Below, piece by piece: positions 1 to 6,470 of a DNA stretch of 6,513 nucleotides. Both the position numbers and the translations under genes were made by a program. Origin of the DNA: Hyphomicrobiales bacterium (lineage in GTDB: Bacteria > Pseudomonadota > Alphaproteobacteria > Rhizobiales > JAJFHB01); assembly GCA_021775795.1 (NCBI GenBank), contig JAJFHB010000375.1, positions 1-6,513 on the forward strand. The letters are read 5' to 3'. Below the pieces are notes generated by a model. It saw nothing but the letters and a program-made list of their open reading frames with translations, did no database searches and had not been told where the DNA came from. Every line of letters starts with the position of its first letter. The stretch's first letter is position 1.

Positions 1-1038
1 ACCATCGGCGGCAATGTGGCGGAGAATTCCGGTGGCGTGCACTGCCTGAAATACGGTCTCACCACGAACAACATCCTTGGTCTGGAGGTTGTGCTCATCA
101 GCGGAGAGGTCATTCGTATCGGAGGCAAGCATATGGATGCGGAGGGCTACGATCTTCTCGGCCTGATGATCGGATCTGAAGGCTTGCTCGGCGTTGTCAC
201 TGAGGTCACGGTGCGCATCCTGCCAAAGCCGGAGACGGCGCGTGCATTACTGGTCGGATTCGATACTTCCGAAGCTGCCGGCGCCTGCGTTGCCGAAGTC
301 ATCAGCGCTGGTATCATTCCCGGCGGCATGGAGATGATGGACAGGCTGGCAATCCATGCAGCAGAGGAGTTTGTCCATGCGGGCTATCCGCTGGATGTTG
401 AAGCCCTTCTCATCATCGAACTCGACGGACCTGAAGCTGAAGTGGAGGATCTGATAAAGCGCGTGTCGATGATCACGGAACAAAATGGCGCGCGATCCCT
501 GAAAATATCGGAAACCGAAGAGCAGCGGTTGTCATTTTGGGCTGGCCGCAAGGCGGCATTTCCAGCGGTTGGCCGGATATCACCGGATTATTACTGCATG
601 GACGGCACCATTCCGCGGCATCAGTTGCCCAAGGTGCTGGCCCGCATGAACGAACTCTCAAAACACTTTGAATTGCGTGTCGCTAATGTCTTCCATGCCG
701 GGGATGGAAATCTTCACCCGCTCATTCTCTATGATGCCAACGTGCCCGGCGAACTCGACCGGGCCGAAGAATTTGGCTCTGAAATCCTGAAGCTGTGCGT
801 CGAGGTCGGCGGCGTCCTGACCGGTGAACATGGTGTCGGTGTTGAGAAGCGCGACCTCATGGGTGTCATGTTCGGTGAGCAGGATCTCGAACATCAACAA
901 CGGGTCAAATGCGCCTTTGATGCAGACGGTCTGCTCAATCCGGGCAAGGTGTTTCCAACCCTGCATCGATGCGCGGAACTTGGGCGCATGCACATTCACC
1001 AGGGCCGTGTGCCTTTCCCAGACATTCCGAGATTCTGA
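1..1038 (+). CDS. glcD: Glycolate oxidase subunit GlcD, FAD-linked (5' end cut by window)
   Basis: Catalytic flavoprotein subunit of glycolate dehydrogenase, which oxidises glycolate (and often D-lactate) to glyoxylate and passes electrons through GlcE and GlcF toward quinones at the inner membrane. The frame is open from base 1 and gives 345 residues. It begins inside the FAD-binding PCMH domain at TIGGNVAENSGG, followed by VHCLKYGLTTNNILGLEVV, a typical GlcD stretch. Roughly 150 N-terminal residues are missing if the protein has the ~500-residue length of E. coli GlcD. The C-terminal FAD-oxidase domain has FHAGDGNLHP (His codons at 694 and 715) and GEHGVG (His codon at 829), the conserved histidines of the D-lactate/glycolate dehydrogenase family. 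It ends with FDADGLLNPGKVFPT, also a family signature. No frameshift is seen. The ATG-like codon at 16 is internal, not the start. Seven bases separate its stop from glcE. The exact substrate cannot be told from sequence alone, but glcE and glcF downstream make glycolate the best call. Confidence 0.94.
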   Translation, partial: TIGGNVAENSGGVHCLKYGLTTNNILGLEVVLISGEVIRIGGKHMDAEGYDLLGLMIGSEGLLGVVTEVTVRILPKPETARALLVGFDTSEAAGACVAEVISAGIIPGGMEMMDRLAIHAAEEFVHAGYPLDVEALLIIELDGPEAEVEDLIKRVSMITEQNGARSLKISETEEQRLSFWAGRKAAFPAVGRISPDYYCMDGTIPRHQLPKVLARMNELSKHFELRVANVFHAGDGNLHPLILYDANVPGELDRAEEFGSEILKLCVEVGGVLTGEHGVGVEKRDLMGVMFGEQDLEHQQRVKCAFDADGLLNPGKVFPTLHRCAELGRMHIHQGRVPFPDIPRF

Positions 1039-1045
1039 GTATTCT

Positions 1046-2272
1046 ATGGCTGACGGATCAACATTCACACCTGAGAACGCGCCGCAGATTGCTGAAGTCG
1101 TGGCCTGGGCCGTGTCTCAGAAAAAACCGCTTGAGGTCGTCGGCGCCGGTACCAAGCGTGGCATCGGACGGGCAGCTCAATACGATGCCTCACTTGGAAC
1201 AAACGCTCTTCAGGGCGTCACGCTTTATGAACCGGAAGAGCTTGTCCTGTCCGCTCGCGCTGGCACACCCATGCGCGAGATTGAGGCGCTGCTTGAGGAA
1301 AACAGGCAAGAGCTTGCCTTCGAGCCACCAGATCTGGGTGGTTTGTTCGGGCAACGCGATGCCGGCACAATCGGCGGGGCTCTGGCGGCAAATCTGGCCG
1401 GCCCACGGCGCCTGAAAGCGGGCGCTGCGCGGGATCACTTTCTGGGCTTCACGGCAGTCAGCGGGCGGGGTGAAATTTTCAAGTCCGGCGGCCGGGTGGT
1501 CAAGAACGTTACGGGCTACGATCTTTGCAAAATGATGGCCGGTTCCTGGGGCACGCTCGCGATCATGTCGGACGTTACGGTGAAGGTGTTGCCGGCAGCC
1601 GAGACACAGGCAACCGTCGTCGTGATTGGGTTGAGTGAAGCAGCTGCGACACAAGCCATGGCAGCTGCCATGCAGAGTTCCTGCGAGGTTTCCGGGGCCT
1701 GCCATCTTCCACCTGACGTTGCCAGGGTGTCTGGCATTCGTCCGGTCAGCACCGCCGCACGTTCGGTTACCGCCTTGCGTATCGAGGGCGTTGCGGCATC
1801 TGTGATCTACCGCAGCGAAAAACTGACAGATCTTCTTCGCGGCCATGGGGACGTGGAAGTTTTAGACGAGCCCAACTCACGCGCCCTTTGGCGGGAAGTG
1901 CGGGATGTTGATTTGCTGCCCGCCGCACCTGATCGCGCTTTGTGGCGCCTTTCGGTGCCGCCGATGGCAGGCGCTGACGTTTACCAGAGCCTTTCCAGGG
2001 ATGGCGGGGTCTCCGCCCTTTTCGATTGGGCCGGCGGCCTTGTGTGGCTCGACATGCCCCGGGGCGAGGACGGCGGTGCAGCGCGTATCGCTGCAGCCAT
2101 CGCCGCGAGCGGTGGTCACGCGACCCTGTATAGGGGAGACGATGCGTTGCGCTCGAGCATTGATGTATTTCAGCAGCCCACGCCCGGTGTTGCGGCGCTT
2201 TCACGCCGCCTTAAAGAGGGTTTTGATCCATCCGGAATTCTCAACCCCGGACGTATGCAGGCAAGCGGTTGA
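1046..2272 (+). CDS. glcE: Glycolate oxidase subunit GlcE, FAD-binding
   Basis: Second flavin-domain subunit of the glycolate dehydrogenase complex; in E. coli GlcD, GlcE and GlcF are all needed for activity. The protein has 408 residues from ATG 1046. The frame stays open 74 codons further upstream, but that part lies in another frame of glcD, and MADGSTFTPENAPQIAEVV is a normal GlcE opening. The start has only a weak ribosome-binding match (TGAG overlapping the glcD stop), consistent with translational coupling. The PCMH FAD domain shows VVGAGTKRGIG near residue 35, AGTPMREIEALL near 72, EPPDLGGLFG near 94, GTIGGALAANLAGPRR from 107, KSGGRVVKNVTGYDLCKMM from 146, and WGTLAIMSDVTVKVLP after it. 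The C-terminus, LKEGFDPSGILNPGRM, mirrors the end of GlcD but the long central substrate domain of GlcD is shortened, as usual for GlcE. It is longer than the ~350-residue E. coli protein. No truncation or frameshift is seen. Confidence 0.93.
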   Translation: MADGSTFTPENAPQIAEVVAWAVSQKKPLEVVGAGTKRGIGRAAQYDASLGTNALQGVTLYEPEELVLSARAGTPMREIEALLEENRQELAFEPPDLGGLFGQRDAGTIGGALAANLAGPRRLKAGAARDHFLGFTAVSGRGEIFKSGGRVVKNVTGYDLCKMMAGSWGTLAIMSDVTVKVLPAAETQATVVVIGLSEAAATQAMAAAMQSSCEVSGACHLPPDVARVSGIRPVSTAARSVTALRIEGVAASVIYRSEKLTDLLRGHGDVEVLDEPNSRALWREVRDVDLLPAAPDRALWRLSVPPMAGADVYQSLSRDGGVSALFDWAGGLVWLDMPRGEDGGAARIAAAIAASGGHATLYRGDDALRSSIDVFQQPTPGVAALSRRLKEGFDPSGILNPGRMQASG

Positions 2273-2287
2273 AGGTAAGGGCGTAAC

Positions 2288-3637
2288 ATGCAAACCAACT
2301 TTTCCCTGGCACAGCTTGCCGATCCGAACATCGCTGAAGCGAACGATATTCTGCGGAAATGCGTTCATTGCGGCTTTTGCACCGCAACCTGTCCGACGTA
2401 TGTGCTTCTCGGCGATGAACTCGATAGCCCGCGCGGCCGCATCTACCTGATCCGGGAAATGCTGGAGGAAAACAGACGTCCGACCCCGCAGGTGGTCAAA
2501 CATATCGATCGCTGTCTGTCGTGCCTTGCCTGCACCACAACGTGCCCAGCCAGCGTCGATTACATGCATCTCATTGACCGGGCACGCGCCTACATAAATG
2601 AGCGTTACAAGAGGCCGTTGATCGACCGCATCCTGCGCGCTGTGATGGCAGCGGTTCTTCCCTATCCGCATCGCTTTTATGGCGCCTTGCGTCTTGCAGC
2701 CTTGGCCCGGCCCCTGGCGCCTTTGTTCAAAGTTGCAAATGCCCTCAAACCCGTCGCCGCCATGCTTGAACTTGCGCCAAGTGTGCCGGGCATCGGGTCT
2801 GGCACAGACGGTTCAATTGAATTTCCCGCAGTCGGGAAGGCTGTTGGCCGGGTTGTACTCCTCACGGGCTGTGTGCAGCCCGTGCTTGCCCCTCATATCA
2901 ATGAGGCAACTATTCGCCTGCTCACCCGGCTTGGCGCTGAGGTGGTGACGCCTCGGGCACAGGGTTGCTGCGGCGCATTGGTGCATCACATGGGCCGCGA
3001 AAAGGATGCTCATGTCGCGGCGAAGAAAAACATCGACGCCTGGATGGCAGAGCTCGACGGTCCAGGCCTTGATGCCATCATAATCAACGCCTCTGGCTGT
3101 GGAACCACGGTGAAGGATTATGCTCATATGCTGCAGGGTGATGCCGCCTATGCAGAAAAGGCAAAGCGGGTGAGCGACCTTGCCTGTGACATCACCGAGT
3201 ACCTGGAGCGTGTGGAAATGCCGGAGACCGCATTCTCGCCGAACCTGCGGGTTGCCTATCACGACGCTTGTTCTCTTCAACACGGACAAAAAGTTACCCA
3301 GGAGCCCAAGCGTCTCTTGCGGGCGGCGGGGTTTGATGTCGCAGATGTTCCCGAAGGTCATCTTTGTTGCGGCTCTGCCGGGGTCTACAACATATTGCAG
3401 CCGGATATCGCTTCGCGTCTGCGCGATCGCAAAGTTGAAAACATTGAACGGGTTACTCCCGATCTGGTCGCCACGGGCAACATCGGCTGCATCACGCAGA
3501 TTTCGTCAGCGACAGCATTGCCGGTGGTGCACACAGTCGAGCTTCTGGATTGGTGCACAGGCGGGCCCCTGCCAAAGAAGCTTGAATCTCTCGGCGTCAC
3601 TTCGCCCGAAGGGCAACCCATACTCCCAGGAGAATGA
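2288..3637 (+). CDS. glcF: Glycolate oxidase iron-sulfur subunit GlcF
   Basis: Iron-sulfur subunit that carries electrons from the GlcD/GlcE flavins to the membrane quinone pool. It has 449 residues. Two 4Fe-4S ferredoxin motifs lie near the N-terminus: CVHCGFCTATCP (Cys25, 28, 31, 35) and CLSCLACTTTCP (Cys76, 79, 82, 86). Two cysteine-rich CCG domains follow: GCVQPVLAPHINEAT with Cys195 and the Cys227-Cys228 pair in QGCCGALVHHMG, then HDACSLQHGQ with Cys328 and the Cys360-Cys361 pair in HLCCGSAGVYNILQP. This is the standard GlcF/LutA-type order. The AAGG in the short gap after glcE gives a reasonable ribosome-binding site for ATG 2288. It sits 15 bases after glcE in the same operon. The C-terminal tail after LLDWCTGGPLPKKL is somewhat longer than in E. 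coli GlcF (407 residues), and its last 41 bases also encode the end of the opposite-strand permease. All ligand cysteines are present, so it should be functional. Confidence 0.96.
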   Translation: MQTNFSLAQLADPNIAEANDILRKCVHCGFCTATCPTYVLLGDELDSPRGRIYLIREMLEENRRPTPQVVKHIDRCLSCLACTTTCPASVDYMHLIDRARAYINERYKRPLIDRILRAVMAAVLPYPHRFYGALRLAALARPLAPLFKVANALKPVAAMLELAPSVPGIGSGTDGSIEFPAVGKAVGRVVLLTGCVQPVLAPHINEATIRLLTRLGAEVVTPRAQGCCGALVHHMGREKDAHVAAKKNIDAWMAELDGPGLDAIIINASGCGTTVKDYAHMLQGDAAYAEKAKRVSDLACDITEYLERVEMPETAFSPNLRVAYHDACSLQHGQKVTQEPKRLLRAAGFDVADVPEGHLCCGSAGVYNILQPDIASRLRDRKVENIERVTPDLVATGNIGCITQISSATALPVVHTVELLDWCTGGPLPKKLESLGVTSPEGQPILPGE

Positions 3638-4502
3638 GGGCAGCGGAACCGAGGAAAGCCAGGCTTACAGGCTCTGCCAGAAGTATCCAGGCGAGGATGA
3701 CACCGGAAACCGGTTGCAGGAACTGCATCAGGCCTATGCGCTCAATGCCACCCTTTCCAAGAGCCCAGTACCACATAACGTAACCGATGATCGTGACCCC
3801 GATTGCCAGATACAAAACGGCCGTCCAGGTGACCGCGGACATGGCTCCAAAGGGCACATCGGACAACAAAAACGGGCTGAGTGGCAGAAGCACGAGTGCG
3901 CACATGGCTACCCCGTAGAACGTCGTCCCGCTCGATGGATAGCCCGAACGCTGCAGACGGCCGCCTGCAACATATCCAAGGGAGGCAAACAGGTTCGAAG
4001 CAAGAACCAGAAGGTCTCCTTCCATACTTGCATTCACAAGCGTGTCTCCTGTGCGTCCGGATATGAGCAGGACCTCGCCAATGAGCGCGATGCCGCAGCC
4101 TGCCCACCAGATGGCCTTTGGCAGACGCCTGTCCCAGGCAAGAGCAATGCCGCCGGTGAACACCGGCAAGGCGGCAAGAATCAGAGAAGCGTGATTGGCC
4201 GACGTAAGAGCGACGCCGAAAGTGAACAGAAGCGGAAAGGCGATAAAGCCACAAAACCCTGAGAGCACCAGGACCGCTTTGTCGCTGCGGCTTGCGGGCA
4301 GGGGAATGCGCATGGCCAACGCCACAGGCAGGGCGGCAAGCCCGCCGAGCAAGGTGCGCAGAAAAGCCACGGCCAACGGCTGCATTTCCTGCACCGCAAT
4401 CTTTGCCGCGACAGGCGATGCTCCCCAGATAACAACAGCGAGCAGGGCAACGAGTATGATGGGTGTTTGCATGCCTCTGTTTTCCGGGAATCCAAAGTTC
4501 AC
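3597..4502 (-). CDS. EamA/DMT-superfamily permease (ten membrane helices)
   Basis: Inner-membrane transporter of the drug/metabolite transporter superfamily, usually an exporter of amino acids or other small metabolites; the substrate cannot be told. It has 301 residues from GTG 4502 and, as usual for the family, two five-helix EamA halves. Helices fall at roughly residues 13-34, 42-64, 74-95, 103-123, 129-148, 163-182, 191-212, 221-245, 254-273 and 279-298. Family-like stretches are ANHASLILAALPVFTGGIAL in the first half and LQPVSGVILAWILLAEPVS in the second. An in-frame ATG at 4472 (MQTPIILVALL, 291 residues) sits right before helix 1, but its AGAGG is only one base from the ATG. The GTG has AGGG seven bases upstream, so I favour GTG. 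Its stop lies inside the end of glcF, giving a 41-base tail-to-tail overlap. It is divergent from the cytochrome gene. No regulator is adjacent. Confidence 0.91.
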   Translation of the reverse strand: MNFGFPENRGMQTPIILVALLAVVIWGASPVAAKIAVQEMQPLAVAFLRTLLGGLAALPVALAMRIPLPASRSDKAVLVLSGFCGFIAFPLLFTFGVALTSANHASLILAALPVFTGGIALAWDRRLPKAIWWAGCGIALIGEVLLISGRTGDTLVNASMEGDLLVLASNLFASLGYVAGGRLQRSGYPSSGTTFYGVAMCALVLLPLSPFLLSDVPFGAMSAVTWTAVLYLAIGVTIIGYVMWYWALGKGGIERIGLMQFLQPVSGVILAWILLAEPVSLAFLGSAALILLGVWVALRAK

Positions 4503-4509
4503 TGATTGA

Positions 4510-4513
4510 CCCT
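4510..4513 (-). promoter_or_regulatory. Ribosome-binding site deciding the GTG start of the permease
   Basis: Read on the - strand this is AGGG, seven bases before GTG 4502. The competing ATG at 4472 has AGAGG at an unworkably short one-base spacing. This supports the longer form with the N-terminal extension MNFGFPENRG. It rests on motif and spacing only. Confidence 0.4.
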
Positions 4514-4535
4514 ATCGCATATGCCGAAAGAACCG

Positions 4536-4583
4536 CCAGACCTGTATTTGGAAGAAGCCCCAGAGCTGTATTTGGAAGAAGCC
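4536..4583. repeat. 24-bp tandem duplication, two copies
   Basis: Two directly adjacent 24-bp units, 4536-4559 and 4560-4583, match at 23 of 24 positions; the only difference is C at 4541 against G at 4565. The shared 3' 18 bases are CTGTATTTGGAAGAAGCC. The pair lies in the divergent gap between the permease and the cytochrome gene. Because the unit is a multiple of three, the + strand frame through it (from ATG 4521) reads PDLYLEEA then PELYLEEA. That frame runs on into the cytochrome coding region in another frame and stops at 4724, so I do not call it a gene. The duplication could place two copies of a regulator site or be a neutral slippage product. Confidence 0.85.
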
Positions 4584-4584
4584 A

Positions 4585-4612
4585 TTGACCATGCTTTGAA
4601 TGGCTTTAGTCT
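4585..4612 (+). promoter_or_regulatory. Possible sigma-70-type promoter for the cytochrome c gene
   Basis: TTGACC at 4585-4590 differs from the consensus -35 box by one base. It is followed after 16 bases by TAGTCT at 4607-4612, a poor -10 match. A start point near 4620 would leave a short leader holding the strong ribosome-binding site at 4631-4642. It lies just after the tandem duplication. The -10 box is weak, so this is tentative. Confidence 0.25.
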
Positions 4613-4644
4613 TTGCGCAGGGCTGTCGCAGAGGGAGAAAGGCA

Positions 4645-5493
4645 ATGAAAAGATGGGTTTTCGGGGCGGTCTTCGTGGTGCAGGCCGCCTTCACAAGTAC
4701 CGCCGGTTCGGAAACCTTGCTTGAGCGTGGCGATTATCTGGTCAATGCCATCGCTGCCTGCGGTAACTGCCACTCGCCTCAAACCCCGGAGGGGCCACTG
4801 GCGGGAATGGAAATGGCCGGACAGTTTCTGATCGAAATGGCCGGCATGAAAGCTTACGCGTCCAACATCACGCCTGATGTTGAAACCGGCATTGGCGCCT
4901 GGAGCGATGCGGAAATCATCGAGGCCATCAGGAATGGCAAGCGTCCCGACGGTTCTACCATCGGCCCTCCCATGGCCTTTGAATGGTACCGGCACATTTC
5001 AGATCGTGACGTGAGTGCCATTGTTGCTTATCTGCGATCCGTTCCGCCGGTCAGAAACGAAATCCCGGCGTCCACCTATGAATTTCCATTGCCACCGGCT
5101 TATGGGCCCTCCGTTCAAACCGTAGGCGAGCCGGACCATGGCGATCTGGTTGCCTATGGAGCTTATATCGCAGGACCACTTGGCCACTGCCTTTCCTGTC
5201 ACTCGCCGATTGTGGAGGGGATGCCCGACCTTGAAAATCAGCTGGGCGCCGGTGGACAGGTGCTCGATGGTCCCTGGGGTGTTTCTGTTACCGCAAACAT
5301 CACCCCTCATGAGGATGGCATCGGCTCTTACAGCGATGAAGAGATCAAGCGGGCAGTAACCCTGGGCATTGCAGCTGATGGTACGGAGCTCACGCCGCCC
5401 ATGGGCTTTGCCTATTACCGCAACATGACGGATGCTGATCTCAATGCAATTGTGGCGTACCTCAAAACCTTGGAGCCGTTGCCAGACCCCTAG
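4645..5493 (+). CDS. Secreted diheme cytochrome c (dehydrogenase-type electron carrier)
   Basis: Periplasmic c-type cytochrome with two heme-binding domains, 282 residues from ATG 4645. A strong purine-rich ribosome-binding site (GAGGGAGAAAGG, 4631-4642) sits two bases before this ATG, and the protein starts with a signal peptide (MKRWVFGAVFVVQAAFTSTA, cleavage probably near residues 20-22). The frame is open back to ATG 4600, but that would put charged residues before the signal peptide. Heme 1 binds CGNCH (Cys39, Cys42, His43) with Met110 in GPPMAFEWY as likely sixth ligand. Heme 2 binds CLSCH (Cys182, Cys185, His186) with Met253 in TPPMGFAYY. Each domain has the NITPD/NITPH...GIG..SD.EI..A...G...DG...PPM..........D...IVAYL pattern of cytochrome subunits of alcohol, gluconate and nicotinate dehydrogenases. 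Those relatives usually have three hemes and a C-terminal membrane anchor; this one has two and no obvious anchor, so it is probably soluble. No dehydrogenase lies beside it, so the electron donor is unknown. Confidence 0.9.
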   Translation: MKRWVFGAVFVVQAAFTSTAGSETLLERGDYLVNAIAACGNCHSPQTPEGPLAGMEMAGQFLIEMAGMKAYASNITPDVETGIGAWSDAEIIEAIRNGKRPDGSTIGPPMAFEWYRHISDRDVSAIVAYLRSVPPVRNEIPASTYEFPLPPAYGPSVQTVGEPDHGDLVAYGAYIAGPLGHCLSCHSPIVEGMPDLENQLGAGGQVLDGPWGVSVTANITPHEDGIGSYSDEEIKRAVTLGIAADGTELTPPMGFAYYRNMTDADLNAIVAYLKTLEPLPDP

Positions 5494-5505
5494 AATATTT
5501 CCATA

Positions 5506-5523
5506 TCAACGTGAAACGCTCTG
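5506..5523 (+). repeat. Short dispersed repeat, copy 1 (after the cytochrome gene)
   Basis: Reads TCAACGTGAAACGCTCTG, beginning 13 bases after the cytochrome stop. It matches 16 of 18 positions of a second copy at 6428-6445, which lies at nearly the same distance after the cheZ stop. The word CATGTTTG follows both copies, at a different distance. The left half contains a loose palindrome, TCA-N3-TGA. Confidence 0.5.
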
Positions 5524-5584
5524 GTTTGCATCATGTTTGGCCGGCAATGTGCATTTCACTACCTGCCGCAACCCATTCGTCTAC

Positions 5585-5600
5585 CAATTGTTAGCAATTG
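5585..5600. repeat. Paired CAATTG palindromes, possible operator
   Basis: CAATTG-TTAG-CAATTG: a six-base palindrome repeated at a ten-base period, about one helical turn, which also makes the pair an inverted repeat with a four-base centre. It lies about 70 bases before the cheZ start, where an operator or promoter element would be expected. The stem is too short, and lacks a T run, to be called a terminator. Chance is possible in an AT-richer gap. Confidence 0.3.
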
Positions 5601-5671
5601 CTTCCTATCGTCGATCTCAGAATCCCGGTGGGGAAGTTGCGCTATTCGTGCGCCGTAGAGGTGGGACCTAA

Positions 5672-6415
5672 ATGGCTGTTGCAAACAGAAAAATATTTCG
5701 AATTGAGAATTTTGGCGCAACCAGTTTGCCGGCCTCAGGCCCGGCAGGAGAAGACGATGGCGGGCGGCATCGCGAGATGATGAACGCCATTGCGGAATTG
5801 CGCGCCATTGTTCAGCCGGGGGAAGGGGCCATAAGTGAGCAGGAGAAGGTCTCAAGCGAGCTGCTCGACCACTATCGTGCTCAACACGTGGAAGCGTGCA
5901 AAATCCGCGAAGAGCTGGGCACCATCCATCAGGCCATCGATGAGACCAAGCGCGATATTGCGACCCTGCACCATGAGGGCTTCGACGAAGAACATATGAA
6001 GGCCGTGAGCAACGAGCTCGACGCGGTCGTCGAACATACCGAAGGGGCGACTGAAACAATCCTGACCGCCGCTGAAAGCATCGACAGCAACGCTAGTAAT
6101 CTCTCGGCCGCGCTCAGGGGATCTGAGGGCGAAATGGCGGCTGATATTCAAGATCAGGTCGTCAAGATTTTCGAAGCCTGCAACTTTCAGGATGTCACCG
6201 GTCAGCGTATCAACAAGGTCGTCAGCACACTGAAATTCATCGAAGACCGCGTCACCCATATGATGGAAATCTGGGGCGGCCTTGAAAACTTTGACGATGT
6301 TGCTGTCATCGCCCGCGAAAAACCCGCAGGTGACAAGGCATTGCTCAATGGCCCCGCGTTGGATGAAGATCCCCATCGCGCTTCCCAGGACGATATCGAC
6401 GCTCTGTTCAATTAA
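5672..6415 (+). CDS. cheZ: CheZ-family CheY-P phosphatase (chemotaxis)
   Basis: Probable cytoplasmic phosphatase that speeds dephosphorylation of a CheY-type response regulator and so resets flagellar motor switching. It has 247 residues from ATG 5672, with GAGGTGGG upstream as ribosome-binding site. The key evidence is FEACNFQDVTGQRINKVV from residue 167. FQDVTGQ matches E. coli CheZ FQDLTGQ, and Asp174 and Gln178 line up with its catalytic residues Asp143 and Gln147 at the same spacing. Most of the rest is acidic, polar and predicted helical (about residues 35-160), fitting the long helical hairpin of CheZ; residues 1-35 look disordered. The last ten residues, SQDDIDALFN, after a loose linker (~215-237), take the place of the CheY-docking C-terminal helix of CheZ and resemble the N-terminal CheY-binding motif of FliM (SQ-x-EIDALL). 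It is longer than E. coli CheZ (214 residues). No other chemotaxis or flagellar gene is visible in the window. Confidence 0.86.
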   Translation: MAVANRKIFRIENFGATSLPASGPAGEDDGGRHREMMNAIAELRAIVQPGEGAISEQEKVSSELLDHYRAQHVEACKIREELGTIHQAIDETKRDIATLHHEGFDEEHMKAVSNELDAVVEHTEGATETILTAAESIDSNASNLSAALRGSEGEMAADIQDQVVKIFEACNFQDVTGQRINKVVSTLKFIEDRVTHMMEIWGGLENFDDVAVIAREKPAGDKALLNGPALDEDPHRASQDDIDALFN

Positions 6416-6427
6416 AAGGCGTCCGTT

Positions 6428-6445
6428 TCAACCTGAACCGCTCTG
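6428..6445 (+). repeat. Short dispersed repeat, copy 2 (after cheZ)
   Basis: Reads TCAACCTGAACCGCTCTG, beginning 13 bases after the cheZ stop. It matches copy 1 at 5506-5523 except for C/G and C/A changes, and is followed directly by CATGTTTG, a word also found a little downstream of copy 1. The extended left part, TTCA-ACC-TGAA, is a hyphenated palindrome. Confidence 0.5.
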
Positions 6446-6470
6446 CATGTTTGTGCCTACGGCATGATTG

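Larger units (their letters stand above)
5494..5671. other. Gap between the cytochrome and cheZ genes, likely holding the cheZ promoter
   Basis: These 178 bases have no convincing gene; frames crossing them are continuations of shadow frames from both sides. The gap looks more AT-rich than its flanks. It holds one copy of the short repeat also found after cheZ (5506-5523) and the paired CAATTG sites (5585-5600). I see no strong hairpin followed by a T run, so no terminator is called for the cytochrome gene. Given the gap size, cheZ probably has its own promoter here, but no clear -35/-10 pair stands out. Confidence 0.45.

Noticed and set aside
824..1045. Upstream extension of glcE by 74 codons
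   Set aside because: It lies inside glcD in another frame, its translation looks unlike GlcE, and MADGSTFTPENAPQIAEVV is a normal GlcE start.
1190..1846. Long - strand frame of 218 codons antisense to glcE
   Set aside because: It is rich in Cys, His and Arg with no recognisable domain, as expected for the antisense of a GC-rich gene whose sense frame is a clear GlcE.
3602..3620. GCCC-GAA-GGGC hairpin as a bidirectional terminator for glcF and the permease
   Set aside because: The stem is only four pairs and there is no T run on either strand; it lies within coding sequence of glcF just before its end.
3180..4262. Long + strand frame of 360 codons across the glcF/permease junction
   Set aside because: It is an antisense and out-of-frame shadow: low-complexity, rich in Gln, Arg and Ser, with no domain, while glcF and the ten-helix permease explain the same bases convincingly.
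4600..4644. Longer cytochrome start at ATG 4600
   Set aside because: It would place 15 residues with several Arg and Lys before a clean signal peptide; ATG 4645 has a strong purine-rich ribosome-binding site.
4521..4724. Small + strand gene containing the duplicated LYLEEA peptide
   Set aside because: The frame lacks a good ribosome-binding site, and its second half is out-of-frame cytochrome sequence rich in Gly and Arg. Kept as a finding on the repeat only.
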